From: Sphingomonas piscis
Lineage (GTDB): Bacteria; Pseudomonadota; Alphaproteobacteria; Sphingomonadales; Sphingomonadaceae
Assembly: GCF_011300455.1 (NCBI RefSeq)
Contig: NZ_CP049869.1
Coordinates: 124,001 to 188,000, forward strand
Length of the DNA stretch: 64,000 nt
Direction of reading: 5' to 3'
The position numbers were made by a program, and so were the translations under genes. Each line of letters begins with the position of its first letter. Positions within the stretch are counted from its first letter, which is position 1. Under the pieces are notes generated by a model. That model worked only from the letters and a program-made list of their open reading frames with translations, had not been told where the DNA came from and made no database searches. Shown in pieces: positions 1-7,487 of the stretch.

Positions 1-75
1 GCGCTTGCCTCGGGCATGCGCTGCACTACGCTCGGGGGCTTATGTAGCTGCCGCACGCCTGTCCGCCGTGTTGGA

Positions 76-381
76 TTACTTGGTCGCGGAAACGACCCGG
101 GCCAGCCGCTCCTGACCGGCCACGGCGGCGTCGGCGTCAAGCGCCGGCTGCGCGCCTGACACCGGCTCGGCCGCCCGTTCGACGGCCACCGTCTCGGTGC
201 TGGTCTCGACGCTGCTGATCTTGTCGCCCTCACCGGCAACGATGATCGTTTCCTGACCGTTCGCGCCGGCCAGGCGAAGGATGCGGCGGTTCTGGACGCT
301 GCGCCACCCGACGGCGACGACAACGGCGAACACGCCCAGTCCGAACAGGATGGACAGCAGCGTGGAGGTGGATTGGGTCAT
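76..381 (-). CDS. Small single-pass membrane protein, unknown function
   Basis: I do not recognise this 101-residue protein. It has one hydrophobic segment at about residues 8-27 (rich in Leu, Phe, Gly and Val), followed by Arg residues and then a soluble tail of about 70 residues rich in Ala, Val, Thr and Glu. That pattern suggests an inner-membrane anchor with a cytoplasmic tail. The ATG at 381 was chosen because it puts the helix at the N terminus; the frame stays open upstream to 426, which would add 15 Arg-rich residues. It diverges from the fasciclin gene, leaving about 200 nt that should hold both promoters. The hydrophobic pattern argues for a real gene, but no function can be given. 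Confidence 0.6.
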   Translation of the reverse strand: MTQSTSTLLSILFGLGVFAVVVAVGWRSVQNRRILRLAGANGQETIIVAGEGDKISSVETSTETVAVERAAEPVSGAQPALDADAAVAGQERLARVVSATK

Positions 382-582
382 TGGTCTTCGCCTCGAAATT
401 GGTCTGCCGATCACTAGCGCCGCCAAAGGTTAAGATGTCTGCCGCTGGCGGTTCGCGGCGTCGACCCCGGTTCCCGATCGCACATGGCCCATCAGTCCCC
501 CAAAGGCGGTATGCCCGCCTTGCCCTCGGCTTCCCACCTCTCGTGAGCCGACCCCCTCGGCGACAAAAAGAGGAAATTGACG

Positions 583-1122
583 ATGAAGCCTTTCACCACA
601 ATGCTCGCCGCCGCGCTGGCAAGTACGGCCCTGCTCGCCCCCGCTCCCGCACTGGCCGACCACCACATGGGCGCCAAGGGTAATATCGTGGGCGCCGTAT
701 CCTCGTCCAAGGATCACAACACGCTGGAAGCCGCGGTCAAGGCGGCCGGCCTGACCAGCACGCTGGCCGGCAAGGGCCCGTTCACCGTCTTCGCTCCGAC
801 CGATGCCGCATTCGCCAAACTTCCGGCCGGAACGCTCGACACCCTGCTGAAGCCGGAAAACAAGACCATGCTCACCGGCATTCTCACCTACCATGTCGTG
901 CCCGGCAGCGTCACCGCCGCGCAGCTCACGCAGCAGATCGCGGCCGGTGGCGGATCGGCATCGCTGACCACGGTCCAGGGCGGCACGCTCACCGCGCGCG
1001 TCGTCGATGGCAAGGTCGTGCTGACCGATGCCAAGGGCGGCACCGCCACGGTGGTCATGGCGGACCTCAAGCAATCCAACGGCGTCATCCACGCAACCGA
1101 CGCCGTGTCCCTGCCGATGTAA
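583..1122 (+). CDS. Secreted fasciclin (FAS1) domain protein
   Basis: This 179-residue protein has a signal peptide ending near ALADHH (about residue 26), followed by a single FAS1 domain. Family hallmarks visible are FTVFAPTDAAF, the LTYHVV segment and a C-terminal NGVIHATDAV block, so the domain is complete. FAS1 proteins in proteobacteria are exported and are linked to adhesion or surface interactions; the exact partner is unknown. The ATG at 583 follows an AGGA with 8 nt spacing. A TTG at 577 would add two residues and is less likely. A strong inverted repeat lies just downstream. Family assignment is firm and the role is inferred. Confidence 0.92.
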   Translation: MKPFTTMLAAALASTALLAPAPALADHHMGAKGNIVGAVSSSKDHNTLEAAVKAAGLTSTLAGKGPFTVFAPTDAAFAKLPAGTLDTLLKPENKTMLTGILTYHVVPGSVTAAQLTQQIAAGGGSASLTTVQGGTLTARVVDGKVVLTDAKGGTATVVMADLKQSNGVIHATDAVSLPM

Positions 1123-1509
1123 CTTGCCTGTCCCGACGGCGTCACGGCGTAAGATCCGTGACGCCGCAACGGACCGGGGTCAGCGCGTCGCCTCACTTGG
1201 CGCTGTCCTACACACCCCACTTTGTGGCTTACCCCGGTCGATGCGCTGCTTAACGGACAAAGGCGACACCAACGCGACAAAGGTGACAAAGGTCACACTT
1301 CAATCCCGAAATGCCCTTCCCTGTCCTCACGCAATCGCCGCCTACCGCGTCACCTTCGTGAACTTAGGCGCAGGTGATCGTTGCACCAGACCCGGACGCC
1401 GGATGGGACGTCGTACCACGAACATCAGGGGGCCTTCGCGGCATCAGGCCGAGCCCCTGCAAAACCTCGCCAGGACGTCACCCGTGTCAACTTCCTCTGG
1501 GGAGGAATC
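1123..1509. other. 387-nt intergenic stretch without a convincing gene
   Basis: Apart from the hairpin at 1137-1166, this gap holds GACAAAGG three times between about 1256 and 1292. It also holds a short inverted repeat, GTGAC-AAAG-GTCAC, at 1283-1296, which could be an operator. Open frames crossing the gap look like shadows: they are Arg/Pro/Ser-rich and lack recognisable domains. The gene to its right is on the minus strand and ends here, so this is a convergent gap. Confidence 0.4.
1137..1166 (+). terminator. Perfect 11-bp inverted repeat after the fasciclin gene
   Basis: CGGCGTCACGG at 1137-1147 is exactly complementary to CCGTGACGCCG at 1156-1166, with an 8-nt loop. It begins 15 nt after the fasciclin stop codon, which suits a transcription terminator or an mRNA-stabilising hairpin. 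No T-tract follows, so intrinsic termination is uncertain. Confidence 0.45.
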
Positions 1510-1707
1510 CTATTTCGGCTGGTGCGGGTACTTGGCGAGGCGGCGCTGGCCTGCCGCGGCGGCGGCACCCTTTTCCAGCTCCTCGGCCGTTCGCTCGGCC
1601 GCTTCGGGGGTCATCATCAGGTCGACGCCGTCGGGGCCGTCGAGAACGACGTCGCCCTTGGTCGCGTTCACCTTGGTGCTTTCGTCGTAAACCTTGCCAT
1701 CGCCCAT
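1510..1707 (-). CDS. Small soluble protein, unknown function
   Basis: This is a 65-residue hydrophilic protein with an acidic middle part (DVVLDGPDGVDL), a predicted helix rich in Ala and Glu (TPEAAERTAEELEKGAAAAA) and a basic tail. It has no signal peptide or membrane segment. The composition looks coding rather than random, but I do not recognise the family. The ATG at 1707 is preferred. A GTG at 1725 is an alternative adding six residues, and neither has an ideal ribosome binding site. It is separated from the next genes by short gaps, and no context suggests a role. Confidence 0.5.
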   Translation of the reverse strand: MGDGKVYDESTKVNATKGDVVLDGPDGVDLMMTPEAAERTAEELEKGAAAAAGQRRLAKYPHQPK

Positions 1708-1849
1708 GGCGGATGAAGGCTTCACTCCCGATTAGGTTCCTCTCGCCGAGCGGCGCGGAGGCGCAGGGGCGTCGTTCCGGAGCCGAAAGGCTGGGAAACC
1801 TGACGCCTGGCGAGCGTTGGAAATTCAAACAACCTGAAAGGGTTAGACG

Positions 1850-2026
1850 ATGGATCAGGCAATTTTCCTGGCCATCGGCATGGCAGATCGGAATGACGCG
1901 CGGTTGTTGCTCCCGTCATTTGAGCGAACATGGCCCCTCGACCGGACGCCATGTTTCGACGGCTTACTTCGGATGATCGACCAGGCCGATGGCCGAACGG
2001 CCGACCACGGCTCCGCCCGCCACTAG
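1850..2026 (+). CDS. Small ORF of 58 residues, unknown function
   Basis: An ATG at 1850 opens a 58-codon frame ending in TAG at 2024-2026. It is preceded by GAAAGG about 8 nt upstream. The product begins MDQAIFLAIGMADRNDARLL and contains further acidic and aromatic residues (FDGLLRMIDQADGRTAD), so its composition is protein-like. A bidirectional terminator starts 29 nt after the stop, which supports a real transcript on this strand. No family is recognised. It could still be chance, since short open frames are common at this GC content. Confidence 0.45.
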   Translation: MDQAIFLAIGMADRNDARLLLPSFERTWPLDRTPCFDGLLRMIDQADGRTADHGSARH

Positions 2027-2054
2027 GCAGCGGAGCGGTAGAAGACCGAAAAAG

Positions 2055-2092
2055 CAGGCGCCCCGGCATCTCGCCGCGGGCGCCTGTCTTTC
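2055..2092. terminator. Bidirectional intrinsic terminator between convergent genes
   Basis: CAGGCGCCC at 2055-2063 pairs with GGGCGCCTG at 2078-2086 around a 14-nt loop. An A-rich run precedes it (GAAAAAG) and TCTTTCTT follows it. It therefore works as a T-tracted hairpin in both directions and sits between the small plus-strand ORF and the minus-strand DUF4142 gene. Confidence 0.7.
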
Positions 2093-2097
2093 TTCGC

Positions 2098-2673
2098 TTA
2101 CTTCAGGCCCTTGGCCATGTTGAGGTGGGCGGTAACGACCGGCACCAGACCGCTTGCGAAGGACTTCAGCGCCGGCGTGTCGCCGCCGCTTGCATAGGCG
2201 TTCAGCGTGTCGAGCGTCTTCTGGTGCGCCTCGACCTGGGCGGCGGCATAGGCGCTGTCGAAATCCGCGCCCTTCAGGCCCTTGAGGCTGTCCAGCTTGG
2301 CCTGCTGCTCGGCGTTCAGCGTATCGTCGGGAGTGATCGCGGGCGTCATCCCGGCAACCGTGCTCTTCAGCTTGGCGGTGCTGTCGGTGTGCCCCTTGAT
2401 CATCTGCGCGGCAAACCTCTTCACCGCGGCGGAGGTGGCGGCGCTTTCCGCGAGGCGGGAGCTTTCGATCTCGAACCGGTCGCTTGCCGCCGCCGCATTG
2501 GCGAAGCCCTGGGCCGTCGTCGGCGCTGCCGTCATGGCGTCATTGCCCATCATCGAGCCATTGTCCGCCGTCAGGTTCACGTCGTTGGCGGTGGTCGCCG
2601 TCTCATCGCTTTTCTTGCACGCTCCAAGCGTCAGCGCTGCGCCGCACGCCACAATCAACAGCCTGTGTTTCAT
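2098..2673 (-). CDS. DUF4142 family lipoprotein
   Basis: This 191-residue protein has a lipoprotein signal peptide with the lipobox TLGAC (Cys19). A linker of about 35 residues leads into a DUF4142 domain, a ferritin-like four-helix bundle recognisable by FANAAAASDRFEIESSRLA, AAQMIKGHTDSTAKLK and EAHQKTLDTLNAYA. The family is found in the periplasm or outer membrane of many proteobacteria and its biochemical role is unsettled. The start at 2673 has a good AGGAGAGGA ribosome binding site; the frame continues upstream but would bury the signal peptide. It diverges from the DUF3597 gene. Confidence 0.88.
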   Translation of the reverse strand: MKHRLLIVACGAALTLGACKKSDETATTANDVNLTADNGSMMGNDAMTAAPTTAQGFANAAAASDRFEIESSRLAESAATSAAVKRFAAQMIKGHTDSTAKLKSTVAGMTPAITPDDTLNAEQQAKLDSLKGLKGADFDSAYAAAQVEAHQKTLDTLNAYASGGDTPALKSFASGLVPVVTAHLNMAKGLK

Positions 2674-2797
2674 CGGAAATCCTCTCCTCAAGAGAGCGCC
2701 AGAACGAGCGCGGCGCGCGGTCCGTTCCGCGGCTCGTCGCGGACCTTCGCCACGCCCTGCTCGTTGAGCGATCGAACTTCTCGAGAGGAACAACGCC

Positions 2798-3223
2798 ATG
2801 AGCCTGTTCGGCAACATCATGAACAAGATCTTCCACCACAAGACGGCGTCGCCCGCCTCGCAGGCGGACAATTCCCAGACCACGCCCAACTTCGCGCCGC
2901 AGGCCGCCGGCACGGCGACCCTCGCCCCGGCACCCGCTGCGGCGCCGACGGCGGCGTCGGCGCAGAACGTCGATGTCGGCCAGGTGCTGGGCGAGATGGC
3001 TGCGATGAAGAATGGCGGCGGCAACTACAAGACGTCGATCGTCGACCTGCTGAAGCTGCTCGACCTCGATTCGAGCCTGTCGGCGCGCAAGGAACTGGCC
3101 AGTGAGCTGGGCGTCCATGCCGGCGAGGATGGCAGCGCCGAACAGAATATCGCGCTGCACAAGGCAGTGATGGCGAAGCTCGCCGAAAATGGCGGCGTTG
3201 TCCCCGACGATCTTCGCAACTGA
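2798..3223 (+). CDS. DUF3597 domain protein
   Basis: This 141-residue protein starts with a short amphipathic MSLFGNIMNKIF segment. An Ala/Pro-rich linker covers about residues 20-55, and the conserved DUF3597 region follows (VDVGQVLGEMAAMK, then SIVDLLKLLDLDSSLSARKE and an EN-ALHKAVM-LA-NGG tail). The domain occurs in proteobacterial proteins of unknown function and in some phage-related proteins, and no catalytic residues are known. A GAGAGGAAC ribosome binding site lies about 10 nt upstream. No signal peptide is evident, so it is probably cytoplasmic. Confidence 0.85.
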   Translation: MSLFGNIMNKIFHHKTASPASQADNSQTTPNFAPQAAGTATLAPAPAAAPTAASAQNVDVGQVLGEMAAMKNGGGNYKTSIVDLLKLLDLDSSLSARKELASELGVHAGEDGSAEQNIALHKAVMAKLAENGGVVPDDLRN

Positions 3224-3269
3224 CCGCCCGTCGATGACGTGATGTGCCGAAGGATGTAGGGTATCGACG

Positions 3270-3518
3270 ATGTCGCCACCCGAACCCTCCTACCGCAAGC
3301 TGGTGAGCGCCGGCCTGATCATCCTGTTGATCGCCGCCTGGGCGTTGGTGGTCCTGCTTGCCGTGCCGGTCGTCGGCAACCTCCCGATCCTAGTCCAGGC
3401 GATCTTCTACCTCGCCGCGGGGATCGCCTGGATCTTCCCTTTAAAACCGCTCGTTCGCTGGTCAGAAACGGGACGCTGGACCAAGGCTGCTGCGGGGGAG
3501 GACGGTTCAAAAGGTTGA
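3270..3518 (+). CDS. DUF2842 small membrane protein
   Basis: This 82-residue protein has two hydrophobic helices, at about residues 11-32 and 40-58. They are followed by the family signature IFPLKPLVRWSETGRW near the C terminus. DUF2842 proteins are short inner-membrane proteins typical of alphaproteobacteria with no assigned function. The gene sits 46 nt after the DUF3597 gene and 37 nt before the cell-wall hydrolase on the same strand, so the three may be co-transcribed. Confidence 0.85.
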   Translation: MSPPEPSYRKLVSAGLIILLIAAWALVVLLAVPVVGNLPILVQAIFYLAAGIAWIFPLKPLVRWSETGRWTKAAAGEDGSKG

Positions 3519-3555
3519 GCCGGGCGTATCAACGCACTATATCACCCCTCCTCCC

Positions 3556-4686
3556 ATGACCCAGACCATTGCCCTTTCAGCCGCCCGTTTCTGGCGGAAC
3601 TATCCGCGTGAGGCGGTGGTCGTTGGCGTTCTTGGCGTCGCCGCGGCGACAGCTGTTGCGGGTGCGACCTGGTCGGGGAAGTTTCCCACATCCACCGTCC
3701 AGGCGGTCGATGAAGTCGCACCCCCGGCGCCGCCGCCGCTGCTAGTGCGCGACGTGGCACCGGAAGATGCGCTGAAACTCAATTCGGCCATTCCCCTGGC
3801 GAACGGCCCCAACCCCGCCGCCACGCCTTTCAATTTGGCCAAGGCCTCCGCCGCAGACCGTGCTCGTGCGATCGAGTGCCTGACGAGCGCCGTCTATTAC
3901 GAAGCGGGTAACGAAAGCGACGACGGACAGCGCGCCGTCGCACAAGTGGTGCTGAACCGAGTCCGCCACCCGGCCTTTCCGTCCACTGTCTGTGGTGTGG
4001 TGTTCCAGGGCTCGACCAGGGCCACGGGCTGCCAGTTCACCTTTACCTGCGACGGGTCGCTGACTCGGGCACCAATGGCCGGCAGCTGGGCTCGTGCCCG
4101 CAAGGTCGCTGAGGCCGCCCTGTCCGGCTATGTCTATGCGCCCGCCGGGCTCGCGACCCATTACCATGCAAATTACGTCGTGCCTTACTGGGCCTCCAGC
4201 CTGGCGAAGAATGCAGTTGTCGGTGCGCACATCTTCTACCGCTGGGCAGGCGGCTGGGGCCGTCCTCCGGCGTTCACCAGCCGCTATGCCGGCGGTGAGC
4301 CGAATGCTGCGGCGCTGAAGAACGCAGCGCTGGCGGCCGAGGTGGCGAATGCCGCAGCGGCGGCACAAGTTGCCGGGGCGACCGAAGGCGAACCGCTGAA
4401 GATCGAAAACCCGAAGGACTTGGCAGCCATGGATGCGCTGTTCGCCAATGGGAAGCCCGGCGCCAATGCCCGTGTCGGCGTCCGCTTCAACCCTGCGGCG
4501 CGCAAGGCCGTCGAAGACGCAATCGGCAAGAGCGGCAGCAACAAGCTTGCCTCGTCGGAGAATTTGCGCTGGTCGCTCAGTTCCGAAGCGGTGAAGGCCG
4601 ACGAGCGTCCTCTTGGCACCAAGCGGGCCGAGGAATCGGTGAGCAGGGCGTTTGGTCCTGTTGCCGGCGGTGCAGCCGACCAGTGA
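3556..4686 (+). CDS. SleB-like cell wall hydrolase (Hydrolase_2 family)
   Basis: This 376-residue protein has one N-terminal membrane helix (about residues 20-38). A Pro-rich periplasmic linker leads to a SleB/CwlJ-type hydrolase domain at about residues 100-230. The domain signature AVYYEAGNESDDGQRAVAQV contains the catalytic Glu; CQFTFTCDGS and ATHYHANYV follow. Enzymes of this family cut peptidoglycan, probably as lytic transglycosylases; in non-sporulating bacteria they serve wall remodelling. The C-terminal third is Ala-rich and likely disordered. The stop overlaps the next gene's GTG by 4 nt, suggesting translational coupling. Confidence 0.9.
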   Translation: MTQTIALSAARFWRNYPREAVVVGVLGVAAATAVAGATWSGKFPTSTVQAVDEVAPPAPPPLLVRDVAPEDALKLNSAIPLANGPNPAATPFNLAKASAADRARAIECLTSAVYYEAGNESDDGQRAVAQVVLNRVRHPAFPSTVCGVVFQGSTRATGCQFTFTCDGSLTRAPMAGSWARARKVAEAALSGYVYAPAGLATHYHANYVVPYWASSLAKNAVVGAHIFYRWAGGWGRPPAFTSRYAGGEPNAAALKNAALAAEVANAAAAAQVAGATEGEPLKIENPKDLAAMDALFANGKPGANARVGVRFNPAARKAVEDAIGKSGSNKLASSENLRWSLSSEAVKADERPLGTKRAEESVSRAFGPVAGGAADQ

Positions 4687-5138
4687 GCAATTTCACGCCG
4701 GCCGAACGGATTGAGGTCGACCGGCAATATCGGATTCTCGTGAAGGCGTTGCACGAGCTCGACCCTGCTCACCCCAGACATTTGCGCGAAGCGCTGGCGC
4801 GGGCGGAGCAAGCGCCGACCGATCCCACCCTCGCCCGCGTGCTGGTCGCGCGTGAAGTGTTGCGCGGTGTTGCCTGGGAAGGTCGAAGCCCGCTGACCGT
4901 CCGTGACATGACCCTTCCCGGCGAGCTTGCCAGCGCCCTGTCCGATGCCGAGAAGCTGGGGCGCGCCATTGGCCGCTTCGCTTACCCGCCCAGGCGCGGC
5001 CTCCTCGGCATGATCCTGAAGCGCAAGAGCTTCTCGCAGGCCGGTAAGGAAGCGCTGATGCACTGCCGGGCGATCGGCGCTGCGCATGAGCGGCGCCAGT
5101 CGGCGCGTCGGCCCGGACGCGGCTTACGGCAGGCTTGA
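4683..5138 (+). CDS. Hypothetical soluble protein coupled to the SleB-like hydrolase gene
   Basis: This 151-residue, helix-rich, basic protein has no signal peptide and no family I recognise. It opens with SNFTPAERIEVDRQYRILVKAL and ends in an Arg-rich tail. The GTG start overlaps the stop of the SleB-like gene (GTGA), so it is probably translated from the same mRNA. Its last 15 nt overlap the convergent DnaJ-domain gene. Conserved-looking charged helices and the coupling argue that it is real; its function is unknown. Confidence 0.65.
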   Translation: MSNFTPAERIEVDRQYRILVKALHELDPAHPRHLREALARAEQAPTDPTLARVLVAREVLRGVAWEGRSPLTVRDMTLPGELASALSDAEKLGRAIGRFAYPPRRGLLGMILKRKSFSQAGKEALMHCRAIGAAHERRQSARRPGRGLRQA

Positions 5139-5945
5139 ATTGACCGGCGCATCGGGCTCGGCAGGCGCCATCAAGGCCTGAACCTTTGCCCGAACCCGGT
5201 CAAGGCGTGCATCGATCGCCAGATAGTCGCCGGACAGCAACGTCGCCGCGTTGATCTGCCGAGCAGTGACCGCCGATGCCGCAAAAGGCCCGTCCTCACG
5301 CAGCGGATCGCGCTTCAGCAGTTCCAGCACCGCATCGTCGAAGGCGGCGCAGGTGTCGAGCCTCTCAAGTGTCGGTGCAGCACGAAGCTTCTGGTGACAG
5401 TCACGGCTTTCTTCCGCCAGCGCCGCCTCCCCGCCCCGCGGCAACAACCGCGTCGCGAGGCCGATCGCGCCTGATACGGCGGCGTCGCCGATCGGTTCGT
5501 CGAGGGACGCGGGACGGCCTGACGCCAATGCCGCCTCCGTTCCGTCGTTAGGCGATGGTTCGATCAATTCGCGGAACTGATCGGAGGATTGTAGGCTTAA
5601 AGCGGCAATTCTGTCCCACTGCAGATAAGCCGCGACCAGAATTCCCACGAGGGCAACGGGCCAGATGCGCGCCTTGCGCTTACGGCGCAGACGAAACTGG
5701 CTTGCCCGGCGCGCATACAGCGCTTCGGCCAGCGTGGACGCCCGCTGCTCGGGTTCGGGCGCCGGACATTTGCGCAGCTGGAAATAGGCCTGGTTGATCT
5801 CCGCAGCACGCGTGGCGTCGCCGCCCTCGCGATCAGGGTGAAAGCGTTTGATGAGGGTCCGGTAGGCGCGGTCCACATCGGCCTCGCTTGCCCCCGGCTC
5901 AAGCCCGAGAGTCTGGTATGCAGCCTCCGCGGTCACGTTGCGCAC
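5124..5945 (-). CDS. Membrane-anchored DnaJ-domain protein
   Basis: The first 60 residues of this 273-residue protein form a J domain with the HPD motif (RFHPDREGG, about residues 35-43). J domains stimulate the ATPase of DnaK/Hsp70. A basic stretch (RLRRKRKAR) and one membrane helix at about residues 92-106 follow. The remaining roughly 165 residues are non-repetitive, with two Cys (CHQKL and CAAFDD) that could form a disulfide in the periplasm. It lacks the Gly/Phe and zinc regions of DnaJ, so it is a specialised co-chaperone whose client is unknown. Confidence 0.82.
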   Translation of the reverse strand: MRNVTAEAAYQTLGLEPGASEADVDRAYRTLIKRFHPDREGGDATRAAEINQAYFQLRKCPAPEPEQRASTLAEALYARRASQFRLRRKRKARIWPVALVGILVAAYLQWDRIAALSLQSSDQFRELIEPSPNDGTEAALASGRPASLDEPIGDAAVSGAIGLATRLLPRGGEAALAEESRDCHQKLRAAPTLERLDTCAAFDDAVLELLKRDPLREDGPFAASAVTARQINAATLLSGDYLAIDARLDRVRAKVQALMAPAEPDAPVNSSLP

Positions 5946-5990
5946 TCATGCTGAGGGGCCCCGAAGGGAATGCTTTTCCGATGTGCGAAA

Positions 5991-6067
5991 TGGCGCGAGT
6001 GACGGGGCTCGAACCCGCGACCTCCGGCGTGACAGGCCGGCGCTCTAACCGACTGAGCTACACCCGC
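5991..6067 (-). tRNA. tRNA-Asp (GTC)
   Basis: On the minus strand the sequence folds into a full cloverleaf. The acceptor GCGGGTG pairs with CACTCGC (one G-U pair), and the anticodon arm CCGGC-CTGTCAC-GCCGG reads GTC. A GGTTCGAGCC T-loop region is present and the CCA end is encoded. Confidence 0.96.
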
Positions 6068-6086
6068 GCTTTGGACGGGCGGGGAA

Positions 6087-7289
6087 CTAGGTGACGGCCT
6101 GATGACTGTCAACCGAGGCTTCCTCTTTTTCCTCCGGGTCGCCGACATGGGTCAATGTTCCATGCTCGAACAGGAAGCCGGCGATGTCCGGCGTGCCCGC
6201 CGCGGAGAAGATCGTCTTCATGATGATCAGCAGCGGAACCGCCAACAATGCGCCGGTGGTGCCCCACACCCAGGACCAGAAACTCAAGGCGATCAGGATC
6301 GCCAGCGGACTGATGGTCAGGCGCTTGCCGACGATCAGCGGCGTGATGAAGTTTGCCTCCACCATGTGCAATCCGACGAAAATGGCCGGCGGCAGCATTG
6401 CCGCCCAGACGTCCGGGAAGGTCATCAGTCCGCCGAAGAAGAGCAGCAAGGCCGAGGCGATCGGCCCGAGATAGGGAATATAGTTGAGCACCGCGACGAT
6501 GCCGCCCCACATCAATGGCGAATCCATACCGAGCTGCCACAGGATCAAGGCAGTCAGGCCGCCCAGCACGACATTGATGAGCGTTATGGTGCCCAGGTAG
6601 GTCGAGGTGGCGTCCACCACCTGCTGAATGACCCGGGCGGTGGTCAGCGCTCCTTCGAAGGTCTCGCGGCTGACGATGGTGCGCTTGCGCATGCTGGTCC
6701 ATCCGGCGAGGAAGAAGAAAATCACCAGCAGAGAGAAGAAAAGCTGGATCATCGCATGGGGAGCCGAGGAAGTGAGCAGCCCAAGCATGGAATTGGGCGT
6801 CTCGATCCGCACCGTTCGGCCCTGCTGCGGGGTGATCGCGATCTGCGACGTGGTGCGATCGATGAATCGGTCCAGCGTCTTGTAGAGGTCGAGCACCGGA
6901 TCGAGCGCTTCCCGTACCTTGCCGATCCGCTGCGGCACCAGCGCGACCCAGTCGATCGCCGGCAGCACTATCGATCCGACCGCGAAAACGGCGATCAGCA
7001 GGAAGATGATGACGCACAGCCCCGCCGACAGCCGCGAGGGCACACCGCGCCGCTCGAACCATTCCAGCAGCGGCACAAGGGCGATGGCGATCACCAGCGC
7101 GGCGGTGACTGGAAGGAAGAATTCGGCGCCCTCGCGCAGCGCGAACGGCAAGGCGACGATCAGGCCAGCGCCGGCGATCAGGGTCAGGGACGCAAGCAGC
7201 CGATCGCGCTTGGTGGTATGCACCTCACCCAGCAGGTGCGGCTCATCGACCGTAGCGATGGCAGTAGGGTTGCTCGTACTCGCGTCCAT
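6087..7289 (-). CDS. AI-2E family transporter (PerM/TqsA-like)
   Basis: This 400-residue integral membrane protein has about seven to eight helices and an amphipathic cytoplasmic or periplasmic middle region at about residues 120-185. The family signature lies in the last third: GIVAVLNYIPYLGPIASALL and the HMVEANFITPLIVGKRLTISPLAI region. The superfamily includes exporters of autoinducer-2 and Na+(Li+)/H+ antiporters, so the substrate cannot be stated. It lies between two minus-strand tRNA genes and ends 20 nt from tRNA-Asp. An acidic C-terminal tail (GDPEEKEEAS) is present. Confidence 0.88.
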   Translation of the reverse strand: MDASTSNPTAIATVDEPHLLGEVHTTKRDRLLASLTLIAGAGLIVALPFALREGAEFFLPVTAALVIAIALVPLLEWFERRGVPSRLSAGLCVIIFLLIAVFAVGSIVLPAIDWVALVPQRIGKVREALDPVLDLYKTLDRFIDRTTSQIAITPQQGRTVRIETPNSMLGLLTSSAPHAMIQLFFSLLVIFFFLAGWTSMRKRTIVSRETFEGALTTARVIQQVVDATSTYLGTITLINVVLGGLTALILWQLGMDSPLMWGGIVAVLNYIPYLGPIASALLLFFGGLMTFPDVWAAMLPPAIFVGLHMVEANFITPLIVGKRLTISPLAILIALSFWSWVWGTTGALLAVPLLIIMKTIFSAAGTPDIAGFLFEHGTLTHVGDPEEKEEASVDSHQAVT

Positions 7290-7357
7290 GCCTCACCTTA
7301 TCGAGGCATCGGGCGCTCCGCTAGGCGGGGCTCACGCGGATCACGGCAGGTTCGTAT

Positions 7358-7442
7358 TGGTGCCCCCGGTCCGAGTCGAACGGACACTCCTTGCGGAACT
7401 CGATTTTGAGTCGAGCGCGTCTACCAATTCCGCCACGGGGGC
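7358..7442 (-). tRNA. tRNA-Leu (CAA)
   Basis: On the minus strand the acceptor GCCCCCG pairs with CGGGGGC. The anticodon arm CTCGA-CTCAAAA-TCGAG reads CAA. A long variable arm is present, as expected for tRNA-Leu, and the CCA end is encoded. Confidence 0.96.
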
Positions 7443-7487
7443 ACGCAAGCGCCTCCCTAACCGGCAGGCGCGGGCCGTGCAACGTTC

